From contig NZ_JACJSJ010000090.1 of assembly GCF_014698115.1 (NCBI RefSeq), positions 1 through 34,043 of the forward strand: 34,043 nucleotides of DNA, read 5' to 3'. Source of the DNA: Nostoc sp. FACHB-973 (GTDB taxonomy: Bacteria > Cyanobacteriota > Cyanobacteriia > Cyanobacteriales > Nostocaceae). The stretch's first letter is position 1. Every line of letters begins with the position of its first letter. The notes under the pieces were generated by a model. That model ran no database searches. It had not been told where the DNA came from and saw nothing but the letters and a program-made list of their open reading frames with translations. The position numbers and the translations under genes were made by a program. Positions 9,401-17,200 of the stretch are shown here, in pieces.

Positions 9401-9454
9401 TGCGGTTAAGCCAGTGCCGTCATCAGTCGCTTGGTTGACGATGAAATTTGCCAT
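3488..9454 (-). CDS. Giant modular RTX-type extracellular protein (beta-helix/Gly-rich, Calx-beta, VCBS/cadherin-like, RTX)
   Basis: 1988 residues; ATG at 9454 with AAAGGA about 10 nt upstream; no signal peptide. Modules, by approximate residue: 1-360 a beta-helix-like region (GTLSYAILQANQLAGDD, GGGLFIYDGNVSLTDVAF) interrupted by a Gly-rich stretch (about 150-290); 361-485 Calx-beta; 490-845 a second copy of the beta-helix/Gly-rich unit; 846-956 a second Calx-beta; 960-1265 a pectin-lyase-like 'GSLRQAI' domain ending in a choice-of-anchor-type GGNVDIGAYE; 1268-1590 cadherin-like and VCBS modules; 1590-1726 a possible carbohydrate-binding (CBM6/35-like) beta-sandwich; 1730-1830 another cadherin-like module; 1831-1918 RTX nonapeptides (GGxGNDxUx, Ca-binding); then a hydrophobic C-terminal tail. 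The lack of a leader plus RTX end suggests type I secretion. Its role is likely adhesion or matrix formation, but no catalytic site is evident. Confidence 0.85.
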   Translation of the reverse strand: MANFIVNQATDDGTGLTAGTLSYAILQANQLAGDDTITIDSDVRVTGVMKTLVNSNITIVGNNHTLSGDANNNGINDNGDVRSLFILSGTVSISDLTIANGRAKGGDSGQGAGGAGLGGGLFIYDGNVSLTDVAFSNNVAQGGSSGVSGLSKGGGGLFGNGGGGGGGGLFADSTNNNGGYGGNGNYGGSSNGGFGGGGQYQSYSSGTGGFGGGGGGGVYGGIGFSGGFGGGGGYGFYGQGKGGYGGGGSYAQGGFGGGNGGANGGGGGAGLGGGIFVRSGSLTLNNTSFTDNTATGGTGDNPGQGLGGAIFIMQSTTNTNGNDQGMPTVLGTINFVGSSTFSGNSAANDAGTLTNNDDVYGTQIPAAPTVSITAQTPTANEGGSNGVFRLTRVNTNGDLTVNLSIDGSSTASTNDYTLSGGSVNISGNNLTATFTAGQSFLDIDLSAIVDGALPEGDETLKLNLETGTGYTADGTNNTATVTIAANNLTNLNVYQGNDNGIGDTVGTLSWAILQANQLAGDDIITIDSDVRVTGVMQTLVNSNITIVGNNHTISGDANDNGINDNGDVRPLFIKSGIVSISGLTITNGRAQGGDSGSGGGGAGMGGGLFIYDGNVSLTNVAFTNNAAQGGNHGVSGLGGGGAGMGGNANGNSGGGLFGSGNGGYGGNGNYGGFGFGIAYNGGFGGGGGLAYSQGGAGGFGGGGGFGYYGSNIAGNGGYGGGGAQGSYGGDGGFGGGTNGGGGAGMGGGIFVRSGSLTLQDTSFTNNTATGGTGNNPGQGLGGAIFIMQSTTNTNGNNQGMPTTLATVISNGNPQALLPTYSGNSAADDAGTFSNNNDVYGVINGLGIAALTPTANEGGSNGVFRLTRVNTNGDLTVNLSIDGSSTASTNDYTLSGGSVNISGNNLTATFTDGQSFLDIDLSAIVDGALSEADETLKLNLETGTGYTPTNNTATVTIPGNGTVVTNTNDSGEGSLRQAILNANANPDADTITFDTSTDSVFADGTPDTITLTSGELVITKALTINGLEASNLSISGNNTSTVFVVDDSDSSNQIAVAINKLTITAGNGFAGGIINAENLTINKSTISGNTGFVGSIVNFGTATITNSTISGNFGYYSGGIANVGATATITNSTITNNSGNIVGGLFTTNGGIVTAQNTIIAGNTGSDIFGEVTGDGNNLIGSLTGASGTIGTGSDITFASAGITDINQVLAPLADNGGATQTHALVIASAAINAGDNALIPSGVTTDQRGELRIIGGNVDIGAYESPFIPPVAANDTASTNENTAVNINVLGNDTDANGDSLSVIKVNGNSVTVGTPITLASGALLTLNANGTFNYNPNGQFESLGVEATASDSFTYTASDNGKGGTSTATVNLTINGVNDVATITGTATAVVTEDTATPNLTATGSLTVTDVDTNESVFNTTVTSAIGNLGSLSITSAGAYSYSVANSAVQFLGAGQTKAETFTVTSIDGTATQNIVVTINGVNDAPIANNNSGIGFSTDEDNAFTTANVLSNDTDVDSSDVLTVTNLNTTGTLGLVTNNGNGTFSYNPNRAFESLNNGQTATDSFTYTVSDGKGGTSTATVTVNIAGVTDVPITIQAESLTNITGYRIENNAIAEGGSMLTLINGSDNEVGTATFTFNGPSGLYNLIIGTFDENDGQSTFTLTQQGNAVGSILLNQDFNANAPSQNTKVERLLGSNLTITNGNSFTITGFENQGEAARLDFIRFVPVGLAGTPVAVNDSATTAFNTAVSIPVSTLLANDTDPNGDSLSITSVSGVANGNAILNNNGTPSNTADDFVLFTPITGFTGNGSFNYTLSDGSLTATATVTVAVGGNIVGGTGNDSIIGAAGNDSISGGNGNDTINGGAGNDIINGGNGNDILYGDGFMNGGTGNDTLLGGNGNDILYGGLGSDILTGDNGNDTFAFAAGDGTDTITDFGKGSDLIGLYNGLSFGQLSFSGSNILVTSTNEILATLTGINTTTLTAANFVTL
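6621..6905 (-). repeat. Calx-beta cassette, near-identical DNA copy of 8046-8330
   Basis: Within the 1988-residue gene, these 285 bp match 8046-8330 with an offset of exactly 1425 bp. I see only about five substitutions, mostly around 6640-6655. The surrounding beta-helix/Gly-rich parts of the two large repeats are clearly more diverged, so this stretch was duplicated or converted more recently than the rest. Confidence 0.8.
8046..8330 (-). repeat. Calx-beta cassette, near-identical DNA copy of 6621-6905
   Basis: This is the partner of the 6621-6905 copy. It encodes the block from ANEGGSNGVFRLTRVN to LKLNLETGTGY of the first Calx-beta module. Confidence 0.8.
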
Positions 9455-9600
9455 TTAATTTATGTCCTTTGTTTGAGGTGAATGAGTTATTTGTAAAGTG
9501 GGTAAATATTTGCCTAGCTATTTAGAAAAGTTGAGGAAACCCTTGTAGAGATGGGAAATTTTGGGTTTCTACAATGTTGAATTTATGAATAATTGAGTTA

Positions 9601-9650
9601 GTAGTAAGCACTTTAGTGCTTAAAAGAATCAGCACTAAAGTGCTTACTAC
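9601..9650. repeat. Perfect 20-bp inverted repeat with 10-nt loop
   Basis: GTAGTAAGCACTTTAGTGCT (9601-9620) is exactly reverse-complemented at 9631-9650. Each arm also contains its own short palindrome (AGCACTTTAGTGCT). It lies between the stop of the CAP-domain gene and the start of the giant gene, both on the minus strand. It could attenuate read-through between them or be a dispersed repeat. There is no clear T-tract. Confidence 0.75.
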
Positions 9651-9678
9651 CAACCCTCAAAACTTGCTTGACAAAGTA

Positions 9679-10263
9679 CTAAGGTTTCAGTACGTTATCA
9701 GGAAACTGCCCTTGCACATTCCCAGCAGGAGCGTACTGACAGACCACATAGAAGGCGTTATAATTAGTACCTTCAATCGTTGCAGTGCCTTGTGCTGCAC
9801 CACAGCCTAATTGCGTACTGCCCTTCCACACCACTTGAGTGAAATGCCCTGTTTCGCTAGAAAATCCGGGATTGGCGTAGTTATAATCTTTAATTTCGTC
9901 GTACCACTCTTTAACTGCTGTGTTGCCAAGGGTGGTTGGGTCTACGGTGCTTTGCGTACTGTAAGAAGCGTATATGTTTTCTCCCACATTGTTGCGATTA
10001 GTACTGTGTTCAAATTCTCCACTACTGGCAATCTTCTCAGCCCAAGCTTGAGCGCTACTGTTGAGTGAATCACTAATGGTAATGTTAGGGCTTTTATGTG
10101 TGGCTCGATAAGTGTTGTGTTTAGACACAGCGGCGCTACGTAGCGTCGCTAAGTCAATAGATGTCTGTCCTAAAACGGAGTCACTGCTCATTGCTCCTCC
10201 TGTTAGCGCAACGGTTAAAGCTGTAGCTGTTGTTAGGGTTAGAGTTGAAAAAAATTTCTTCAT
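9679..10263 (-). CDS. CAP (SCP/PR-1) domain exported protein
   Basis: 194 residues. An N-terminal signal peptide (MKK, then a hydrophobic stretch to about residue 30) points to Sec export. The CAP fold motifs are all visible: HNTYR (H49), EHS (H86), GENIY (E95), GHFTQVVWKGS (CAP1, H140) and YNAFYVVCQYAPAGN (CAP2). The usual His/Glu/Glu/His cavity can be filled by H86, E95, a Glu of the WYDEIKDY segment and H140. Cys154 and Cys175 may form a disulfide. Bacterial members are secreted proteins with poorly defined roles (lipid or ligand binding, occasionally peptidase). The ATG at 10263 has no good Shine-Dalgarno; a 21-bp tandem repeat begins 26 bp upstream. It shares orientation with the flanking sulfotransferase and giant RTX gene. 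Confidence 0.9.
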   Translation of the reverse strand: MKKFFSTLTLTTATALTVALTGGAMSSDSVLGQTSIDLATLRSAAVSKHNTYRATHKSPNITISDSLNSSAQAWAEKIASSGEFEHSTNRNNVGENIYASYSTQSTVDPTTLGNTAVKEWYDEIKDYNYANPGFSSETGHFTQVVWKGSTQLGCGAAQGTATIEGTNYNAFYVVCQYAPAGNVQGQFPDNVLKP

Positions 10264-10289
10264 CGTTTTGTATTTTTGAGTTAGCTTTT

Positions 10290-10478
10290 GCAGGTTGATG
10301 CAACTAAGTTGCAGGTCGATGCATCAAAGGTGCAGGTCGATGCAACTAAGTTGCAGGTCGATGCAACTAAGGTGCAGGTCGATGCAACTAAGTTGCAGGT
10401 CGATGCAACTAAGGTGCAGGTCGATGCAACTAAGTTGCAGGTCGATGCATCAAAGGTGCAGGGCGATGCAACAACATT
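10290..10478. repeat. Tandem array of nine 21-bp units
   Basis: The consensus is GCAGGTCGATGCAACTAAGTT, alternating with a variant ending AAGGT; two units carry ATCAAAGGT instead. Units ending AAGTT create the 13-bp palindrome GCAACTAAGTTGC with the next unit, whereas AAGGT units break it. The array fills most of the gap between the sulfotransferase and CAP genes. Because 21 is a multiple of three, all phases stay open and a heptapeptide ORF (QVDATKL/V) appears on the plus strand; I do not take it as a gene. There are no unique spacers, so it is not a CRISPR. Confidence 0.9.
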
Positions 10479-10512
10479 GGAGCCTGGTAGAGAAGGGGTC
10501 AGATTGAAAACT

Positions 10513-11355
10513 TCATTTACTCACCGCTTCTACCGGCTGGGCGACAATCACATTAGCCAGACTATTGCTAGGGTTCTTCCAAAAAGACAACCCATCATAC
10601 TGAGCAAATAAATCCGGGGGTAAAATTGTGAGTCGCGGTTGAAACTCGACTTTCGGACGCACTTGATGTAGTCCCTTAGTATTCAGCCGATTGTCAAATT
10701 CTGAAGCTTCATATTCCACATTGGCAAAATCATGCTCAAAGGGTTCCTCTTGTATAAATTGATAAATCAGCGATAGGGTTTTATCAGGTGCTTGGGTCAA
10801 TAAGTCATAGTCCACTAAAAGTAAAGAGGCACTGTGTTCGCTATAGAATGCTTCTTTGAGGGCGTTATAAGCAAACCCAACTAACCGTCCCCCTTGACTC
10901 AAGGCTTCGGTGCGGGTGTAAACTGTGGAGCGTTCGCCAGCATTATTAAACATCCGCGACACATCAAAAGCATTTTTTCTAATCAGCCGTTCGATGCTAT
11001 CCATAATCCAAGCAACATTCCGCACGCAGCAAATCACCTTTGAGCCAGGAAATAGCTCGTGAATTAAGGACAATTTGCTACACCACAGCCGGTTAGTATC
11101 GAAGATGACTTCTTTTTGAGCTTGCGGCTGGTAGAATGTTGAAAATATCGTTAAGGTTAATGCCCGTTTTTGCTCAGGGGTGATAAAGACAGAATATTCG
11201 TTGTCTTCGCTCATCGCTTCCAGCATTCGGTTTACCAGACTACCGACGGGGCTAGACATACTGGCGTGAAATCGGGGATTTTGCCGCAGTAAGGCTCCGA
11301 GTAAAGTAGAACCGGAACGCGGTAAGCCTGAGATAAAGTGGATTTTGGCAGTCAT
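10513..11355 (-). CDS. Sulfotransferase family protein
   Basis: 280 residues, predicted cytoplasmic. It transfers sulfate from PAPS to an acceptor; the acceptor cannot be told from sequence. Visible motifs are the 5'-phosphosulfate loop FISGLPRSGSTLL (residues 8-19), a variant of the P-loop, and the 3'-phosphate-binding block VICCVRNVAWIMDSIER (R112 to S120). EVIFDTNR lies just before, as in sulfotransferase_3-like proteins. The start at 11355 follows no strong ribosome site. The stop lies 35 bp beyond the 21-bp repeat array. Being between surface/secreted protein genes, a role in sulfating an exopolysaccharide or glycan is plausible but unproven. Confidence 0.88.
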   Translation of the reverse strand: MTAKIHFISGLPRSGSTLLGALLRQNPRFHASMSSPVGSLVNRMLEAMSEDNEYSVFITPEQKRALTLTIFSTFYQPQAQKEVIFDTNRLWCSKLSLIHELFPGSKVICCVRNVAWIMDSIERLIRKNAFDVSRMFNNAGERSTVYTRTEALSQGGRLVGFAYNALKEAFYSEHSASLLLVDYDLLTQAPDKTLSLIYQFIQEEPFEHDFANVEYEASEFDNRLNTKGLHQVRPKVEFQPRLTILPPDLFAQYDGLSFWKNPSNSLANVIVAQPVEAVSK

Positions 11356-11495
11356 AACGATTAATTGGCTTTGATTTATTGCCTTGACATAGAAGCTTTT
11401 GCACCTGTGTGTTTTGCTTGCATAGGCTAGACAGTTGGTAAAATTTTGCGTTGGTGAAGTGGATTATACAGCGATCGCCTCAGTCACCGCATCGA

Positions 11496-11527
11496 ACAAA
11501 GATCCCAGTTTTGACTAGGATCTTTGT
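11496..11527. promoter_or_regulatory. Stem-loop in the divergent sulfotransferase/histidine kinase intergenic region
   Basis: ACAAAGATCC (11496-11505) pairs perfectly with GGATCTTTGT (11518-11527) across a 12-nt loop. An AT-rich TATATAAT-like stretch follows at 11530. Since the two flanking genes diverge, this is not a terminator for either. It may be an operator-like palindrome or part of a leader. A HIP1 octamer lies 20 bp upstream. Confidence 0.45.
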
Positions 11528-11638
11528 CCTATATAATTATTAATTATGAATAAAATATGTATGTAAAAATATGAACCGTGTTTCATGGAGTGATATTACT
11601 TCTTTGCTGTTAAATATAAATTTTTAATTAAATAAATA

Positions 11639-12991
11639 ATGACTTTTGTTCCAATCATTCTGGGTATAGTTGCTGGTATTTGCTTATACATCGGGCTATT
11701 ACACCTGCTGATTGCTTGTGGCAAATTACAAACAGCGCTTCACTTCTGCTTTGGGTTACTTTGCTTAGGATCTGTTGTCTATATCCTGGCTTTGATACTC
11801 ACGTATCAAGCGACTAATGTAGAACACTATATAAGTGCCAAAAAATTATTATCTTCTATAGGATATATTTACGGAATTACTATTGTATGGTTTATAGCTT
11901 TATATACTAAAGTTAAGCCAGTGCGTTTAATTTTGGTGCTGAATAGTCTGTACGTCATCAGCCTGTTAATTAACCAAATTTCTCCCACGGGAATTCTGTA
12001 CTCTCATATCAGTAACCTATCAAGTATTTCTTTGCCTTGGGGCGAATCAATTACTTCCCCAAAAGGTACACCGAATCCTCTATTCAGTTTTCAATTATTA
12101 GCTTTAATCAGTAATACTGTTTTCCTGTTTTACGCTTGTTACCGTCAATATCGATGTGGTGAAAAGCAAGCAGCGCTGATTGTGTGTCTGAGCGTAGCCA
12201 TTTTGATAGGAACTGTTCAACACGATCGCCTAGTGGATTTAGGGACAATCAAATCCATATACCTGGCTGAATTTGGATTTATGTCCTTCGTGGTAATTAT
12301 GAGTCTACGGCTGACAAAGGAGTTGATCCAAGCGGTGAAACTGCGAGAAAAATTAATTGAAAGCGAACAGCTACGAAAGATTGCTGTGGAAATTGAACGA
12401 AATCGCCTCGCCCGTGACTTACACGATTCAGTATCGCAGAGACTGTTTTCTGTTGCGACAATTGCCGAAGCGTTACCTAGAGTGTGGCAACGTTACCCAG
12501 AGACAGCCCAACAGGGATTAGAAGAACTCGTCCAACTGACACAGGGGGCGTTAGCCGAGATGCGGAATCTACTGTTGGACTTGCGTTCCAGTAGTTTGAC
12601 AGAAAAACCATTAAGTAAATTGCTAGAGCAGTTAATCGAGGCAATTCTAGGACGGACAAGTTTACAGGTAATAACGAAGCTCGAAGGCGATCGGCCTGTG
12701 TCTGATGAGGTGAAGCTTGTTTTCTGCCGCATTACTCAAGAAGCACTGAACAACATAATTAAACACGCCCAAGCTACACAACTATCAGTCAGTTTCCACA
12801 GCGATTCACAGAAGATGGTATTGCGTATCAGGGATAATGGCCATGGTTTTGATGTGACAAAAATATCACCCGATCGTTTAGGTATAGCAATAATGAAAGA
12901 ACGAGCTCAGTCTATTGGTGGTAGTTTCCAGTTGAAAAGCTGCCCAGGAGAGGGGACTGAGATTATCCTAAGTTGGTTAAGCATTGTTTGA
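11639..12991 (+). CDS. Membrane sensor histidine kinase, NarL/DesK class (HisKA_3)
   Basis: 450 residues. Roughly seven hydrophobic segments fill residues 1-230, with no separate extracytoplasmic sensor domain, so signals are probably read in or near the membrane. The dimerisation/phosphoacceptor block ERNRLARDLHDSVSQRLFS places the phosphorylated His at H262. The HATPase_c domain shows the N box TQEALNNIIKHAQ (about 364-377), the G1 box RIRDNGHGFD (about 397-406) and a terminal GEGTEIILSW. This arrangement is typical of kinases paired with LuxR-type regulators. Its partner is very likely the regulator starting 298 bp downstream. The ATG at 11639 sits in an AT-rich leader without an evident Shine-Dalgarno. 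Confidence 0.92.
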   Translation: MTFVPIILGIVAGICLYIGLLHLLIACGKLQTALHFCFGLLCLGSVVYILALILTYQATNVEHYISAKKLLSSIGYIYGITIVWFIALYTKVKPVRLILVLNSLYVISLLINQISPTGILYSHISNLSSISLPWGESITSPKGTPNPLFSFQLLALISNTVFLFYACYRQYRCGEKQAALIVCLSVAILIGTVQHDRLVDLGTIKSIYLAEFGFMSFVVIMSLRLTKELIQAVKLREKLIESEQLRKIAVEIERNRLARDLHDSVSQRLFSVATIAEALPRVWQRYPETAQQGLEELVQLTQGALAEMRNLLLDLRSSSLTEKPLSKLLEQLIEAILGRTSLQVITKLEGDRPVSDEVKLVFCRITQEALNNIIKHAQATQLSVSFHSDSQKMVLRIRDNGHGFDVTKISPDRLGIAIMKERAQSIGGSFQLKSCPGEGTEIILSWLSIV

Positions 12992-13289
12992 AAATAGAGA
13001 TTGGGGAATTAGGTATAAATAAAGTTAACTACTACGATTGTCATTTACTCTTTTAAGTGTTTGATGCTACGGATTTAAGACATATTTACTTTTTGTAATA
13101 TTGCAATGTTTATTTTCACTGACTTTCTTGGAAAAGACAGGTTCTTAGACTAAATTGTGGGATTATTGCGTGATTGACTGGTGAAATAAAAAATTAAAGA
13201 TTAAGAATCTTACGTATAAATTCTGAAAATGGAACAATAAACAATAAGATAAATGTATTAAAAATCGCTTTAATACTGCGAATTTATAT

Positions 13290-13940
13290 ATGGAAAAAGA
13301 TAAATCAGTAAAACCGATTCGGGTGATTACTGTTGACGATCATGAAATCCTGCGGGGCGGTATTAAATTTCTCTTACTGGCATTTGATGACATTAAATTA
13401 GTGGGTGAAGCGCGTAATGGAGATGAAGCAGTAGATCTGTGCAAAGAATTGCAACCAGATGTGGTACTGATGGATTTGATGATGGCGGGGATGAATGGGG
13501 CAGAAGCAACAAGAGCTATCCGCAAAAAATACCCAGAAATTCAAGTTTTAATTTTGACGAGTTTTCTAGCGAATGACTTGGTACAGCAAGCAATGCAAGC
13601 CGGAGCTATTGGCTACCTGCTCAAGGGTATCTCGATTGATGAGTTGGCGGATGCCATACGATCTGCTGCGATCGGTCGGTCGATGTTAGCACAAGAAGTT
13701 ATTCAGGCTTTGCTGCAACCAAGCAAACCATCATCCCAAACTGTCTATGAATTGAGCAAGCGACAGCAAGAGGTTTTAGCACTGCTGGCTCTGGGATTGA
13801 GTAATGACGCGATCGCTCAACGGATGAAATTGAGTCCTTCTACCATCAGGCATCATGTCAGCCAGGTACTAAATAAGTTAGGAGTCACGAACCGCACTGA
13901 AGCTGCAACTACGGCGGTGCGAGTTGGATGTGTTCAATAG
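13290..13940 (+). CDS. Response regulator, NarL/FixJ family (REC + LuxR-type HTH)
   Basis: 216 residues. The receiver domain (about 9-125) has acidic pair D16/D17, phosphoacceptor D62 (VVLMDLMMAGMNG), T90 (LILTSF) and K112 (YLLKG). The C-terminal GerE/LuxR helix-turn-helix (about 150-214) contains LSKRQQEVLALLALGLSNDAIA and STIRHHVSQVLNKLGVTNRTEA. It is a DNA-binding transcription factor presumably phosphorylated by the HisKA_3 kinase upstream. The 298-bp gap between the two is long for an operon pair and is AT-rich without an obvious gene, so the regulator may have its own promoter. Targets are unknown; the adjacent giant RTX genes are candidates by position only. Confidence 0.93.
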   Translation: MEKDKSVKPIRVITVDDHEILRGGIKFLLLAFDDIKLVGEARNGDEAVDLCKELQPDVVLMDLMMAGMNGAEATRAIRKKYPEIQVLILTSFLANDLVQQAMQAGAIGYLLKGISIDELADAIRSAAIGRSMLAQEVIQALLQPSKPSSQTVYELSKRQQEVLALLALGLSNDAIAQRMKLSPSTIRHHVSQVLNKLGVTNRTEAATTAVRVGCVQ

Positions 13941-14296
13941 TGGTGAGACAACCAAGTTACTTTTAAACAAAATATAATTGCAAACTTTTGAAATTAGCTA
14001 TTTTCGGAATCCAGAAAGCGATAGTTTCTGGTGTCAGTGGAGTGCAAATTTGATTGGCGATCGCACCCGCACCAAATAAGCAAATTAACTGAACAAATAT
14101 AAAGAATGCCGTTCTTTGGAAGCTTAAAAGTAGGCTGGGTAACAATACCGCTCGGGTTTTGGAATTTCTTGGTTGAGGCAAGCTGTTCAATAGCCGGGGG
14201 AGAAATGGAGGCTGGCGTTGAGTTTTGCCTTCCCTGCTTATCAGAGCAGTACTGGGCTGGGCAAATATTTTCCCAGCCCATAGACTAAACCTCTTG
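13941..14296. other. Intergenic gap with one stem-loop, no supported gene
   Basis: This gap lies between the convergent response regulator and FG-GAP/RTX genes. Short open frames on both strands have no recognisable content. The only structure I see is TGGGCTGGG (14253-14261) pairing with CCCAGCCCA (14272-14280) across a 10-nt loop. It lies 17 bp past the stop of the minus-strand giant gene and could be its 3' stem, though no U-tract follows. Confidence 0.5.
14253..14280 (-). terminator. Stem-loop just past the FG-GAP/RTX gene
   Basis: A 9-bp GC-rich perfect stem with a 10-nt AT-rich loop follows the stop codon at 14297 on the minus strand. The lack of a T-run means it may stabilise the 3' end rather than terminate by itself. 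Confidence 0.4.
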
Positions 14297-17200
14297 CTAC
14301 GCTTGAATGATGAAGTCAGTAGCTATTAAACTTGGCGCACCAGTCAAAGTCGCAAATTGACCGCCACTCCCCAAACCAGCCAAGATGCCATTTTGGTTGT
14401 AGAACAAATTTCCATTGGAAGAGTTGTAGATAATTTCCGCAGTGGTGATGCCGAGTAAAATTGTCGTGTCTGAATTAATCACAGCAAACTCACTGGCATT
14501 ACTAAAACCCGTTCCTGCATTAGAAGTAATTGCATTGAAAGTGGTTTTATCCAGTACAATTTTGTCACCTTGGGAACGATTGAAATCAGTAATAGTATCT
14601 ATACCGACAGCAGAAGTTGTAAAGGCAGCAGAAGTGTTGTAAAGGAAGCGATCGGCATCAGTTCCACCTGTGAGGATATCATTACCCGCACCGCCAATAA
14701 GGGTATCATTGCCTGCACCGCCAATAAGAGTATCATTGCCTGCACCACCATTGAGGTTATCGTTACCACCTAATCCATCGATGACGTTGTTGCTAGCTGT
14801 GCCTGTGAGGTTATCGGCGTTTGCGGTTCCCGTCAAGTTGAGGGGAGTAACTGTCAGGTTAAAGATATCGCTGACAGTAGCGTTGCTCGTGTCTCTGGCC
14901 GTAAGTCTGACGCTGATGGTTCCCACATTAGCAGCCGCAGGTGTGCCACTAAAAATGCGAGTACTGGAATTGAAGGTTAACCAGCTAGGTAAGGCGTTAC
15001 CGTTATCTAAAGTGGCGGTATAGGTTAAGGTGTTGCTTGTATCGACATCAGCAAAGGTGTTGGTGGGAACGGTGAAGTTGAAGACACTATTTTCAACGGT
15101 ACTTCGATCTGCGATCGCACTATTCACTGTTGGTGCATCATTAACACCGTTAATGGTGACAATAATGTTTCGGCTAGCTGTGCCGTCAAGAGAGTTAACA
15201 GTAAAGGTTTCAGTCTTAGTTTGACCAGCACCGAGAGACTGTACTGCACTGTTAGCAACACTGTAGCTGTAAGCTCCCGCACTGGTAATGCTGAGACTAC
15301 CGAGATTCCCTGTAGCTGAAGTGACTGTGGTGTTGAATAGGCTTTGACCTGCATCAACATCGCTAACGGTGAGGGAACCTGTAGCTGTCAGGTTTGGCGT
15401 AGTTGCATCTTCTGTAACAGATGCGGTAGCTGTGCCACTAATAGTAGCAGCATCATTAACACCGTTGATGGTGATGACAATATCTTGAGTGACCGTGCCG
15501 TCAACAGAGGCAACAGTAAAGGTTTCAGTTTTAGTTTGACCAGCACCTAAAAACTGCACCGCACTGTTAGCAACACTGTAAGTGTAAGCTCCTGCACTGG
15601 TAATGCTGAGGCTACCAAGATTCCCTGTAGCTGAGGTGACCGTGGTGCTGAATAAATTTTGACCTGCATCGACATCAGTAACAGTAAGGGAACCTGTAGC
15701 TGTCAGATTCGGGGTAGTTGCATCTTCTGTAACTACTGCGGTAGCTGTGCCCGTGATAGTTGCTCCATCGTTGACACCGTTGATGGTTAGATTGACTGTT
15801 GCTGTGCTGGTGCCGCCGTTACCATCACTGATAGTGTAAGTAAAACTGTCGCTGGCAGTGGCTGCCACACCCAAAGATTCAAATTGACCGTTAGGGTTGT
15901 AGACAAAACTGCCATTGCTGTTGAGGGTTAGCAAAGCGCCAGAAGTTAAAGTAATCTGGTTGCCTACACCCGCACCATTGCCATTAACCTGTGTCACGGT
16001 TAAAGTGTCGTTGTTCGGGTCACTGTCGGGGGTAGTGGGATTGGCAACTAGTACATTACCATTGACAACTGTATCCTCACTAGTGCTGAAGACATCATTG
16101 ATGGCAGTTGGCGGTTGGTTGCCATTGGCGTTAAAAGCTAAGGTAGTAGTCGCCACTGCACTCGTGTTACTGAAAGCTTGCCCGTCATTGACGACAAACT
16201 CAATTATCCGGTTAGTTGTGTTAGGAGAAGCAGCTGTATTGTTGTAAGTAAGGCTGGCAAAGACTTGTTGGTAATTGGCAATTGTATCCGTGCCGCTGAG
16301 GGTAAGAATGCCTGTGGTGGCATTGTAAGTAGCGGTAATGTTGGCGATCGCAGTAACGCCCAGACTTTCAGCTGTACCATTTAAGAGATTAGTAATGGTA
16401 ATGGTAGCACCAACTAGGGTAGCGTTGTTGTCCGTCAGAATGAAGTCGTTATCGACAATGGAGACGGGAGTACCAGTAAAGGTGGTGCTAAAATTAATCC
16501 CCACAGAGTTACTGCCCAAACCGTTGAGGTCAAGCACAGGAGCGCCGTTGCCAAATACCACGTAACTCTGCCCTGAAGAAGAGCCATTGGGGTCAGCACC
16601 AAATGCCCCGATAATCAGGTCATCGAAGCCATCATTGTTGACATCCCCAGCACTACTGACAGAGTTGCCAGAGAAGTCTTCCACTGCGATACCGTTGATA
16701 GCAAAGCCGTTAGAGCCGTTGAGGGTAGAGAGGTTGAGGGTCGCGCTAAAGCCTGTGCTTTTGCCAAACACCACGTAGCTCTGCCCTGAACTCGACCCGT
16801 TGGCATCGGCAAATGTTGCCCCGATAATCAGGTCGTCAAAACCGTCGCCATTAACATCTCCAGCACTGCTGACAGAGATACCTGAGGAGTCATACGCGGC
16901 GATGCCGTTGATTTTAAAGCCGTTAGAACCATTGAGGGTGGAGAGATTGAGAGTAGCGCTAAAGCCTGTGTTTTTACCAAACACCACGTAGCTTTGCCCT
17001 GATTGGAAGCCGTTCGGGTCAGCACTTGATGCTCCGATAATCAGGTCATCAAAGCCGTCACCATTGATATCCCCCGCACTACTGACAGAGTTGCCTGAGT
17101 AATCACCGAGAGCGATGCCATTAATAGCGAAGCCGTTAGAGCCGTTGAGGGTGGAGAGATTGAGGGTCGCGCTAAAGCCACTGCTGCTACCAAACACCAC

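Noticed and set aside
10288..10611. Plus-strand frame of 107 codons with QVDATKL/QVDATKV heptapeptides
   Set aside because: It exists because a 21-bp repeat keeps all phases open. It has no ribosome site, its end overlaps the 3' end of the sulfotransferase gene on the other strand, and the sequence outside the repeat is not protein-like.
13994..14288. Overlapping frames of 95 and 60 codons on opposite strands
   Set aside because: No recognisable domain, no ribosome site, and the region includes a GC-rich hairpin that explains part of the openness.
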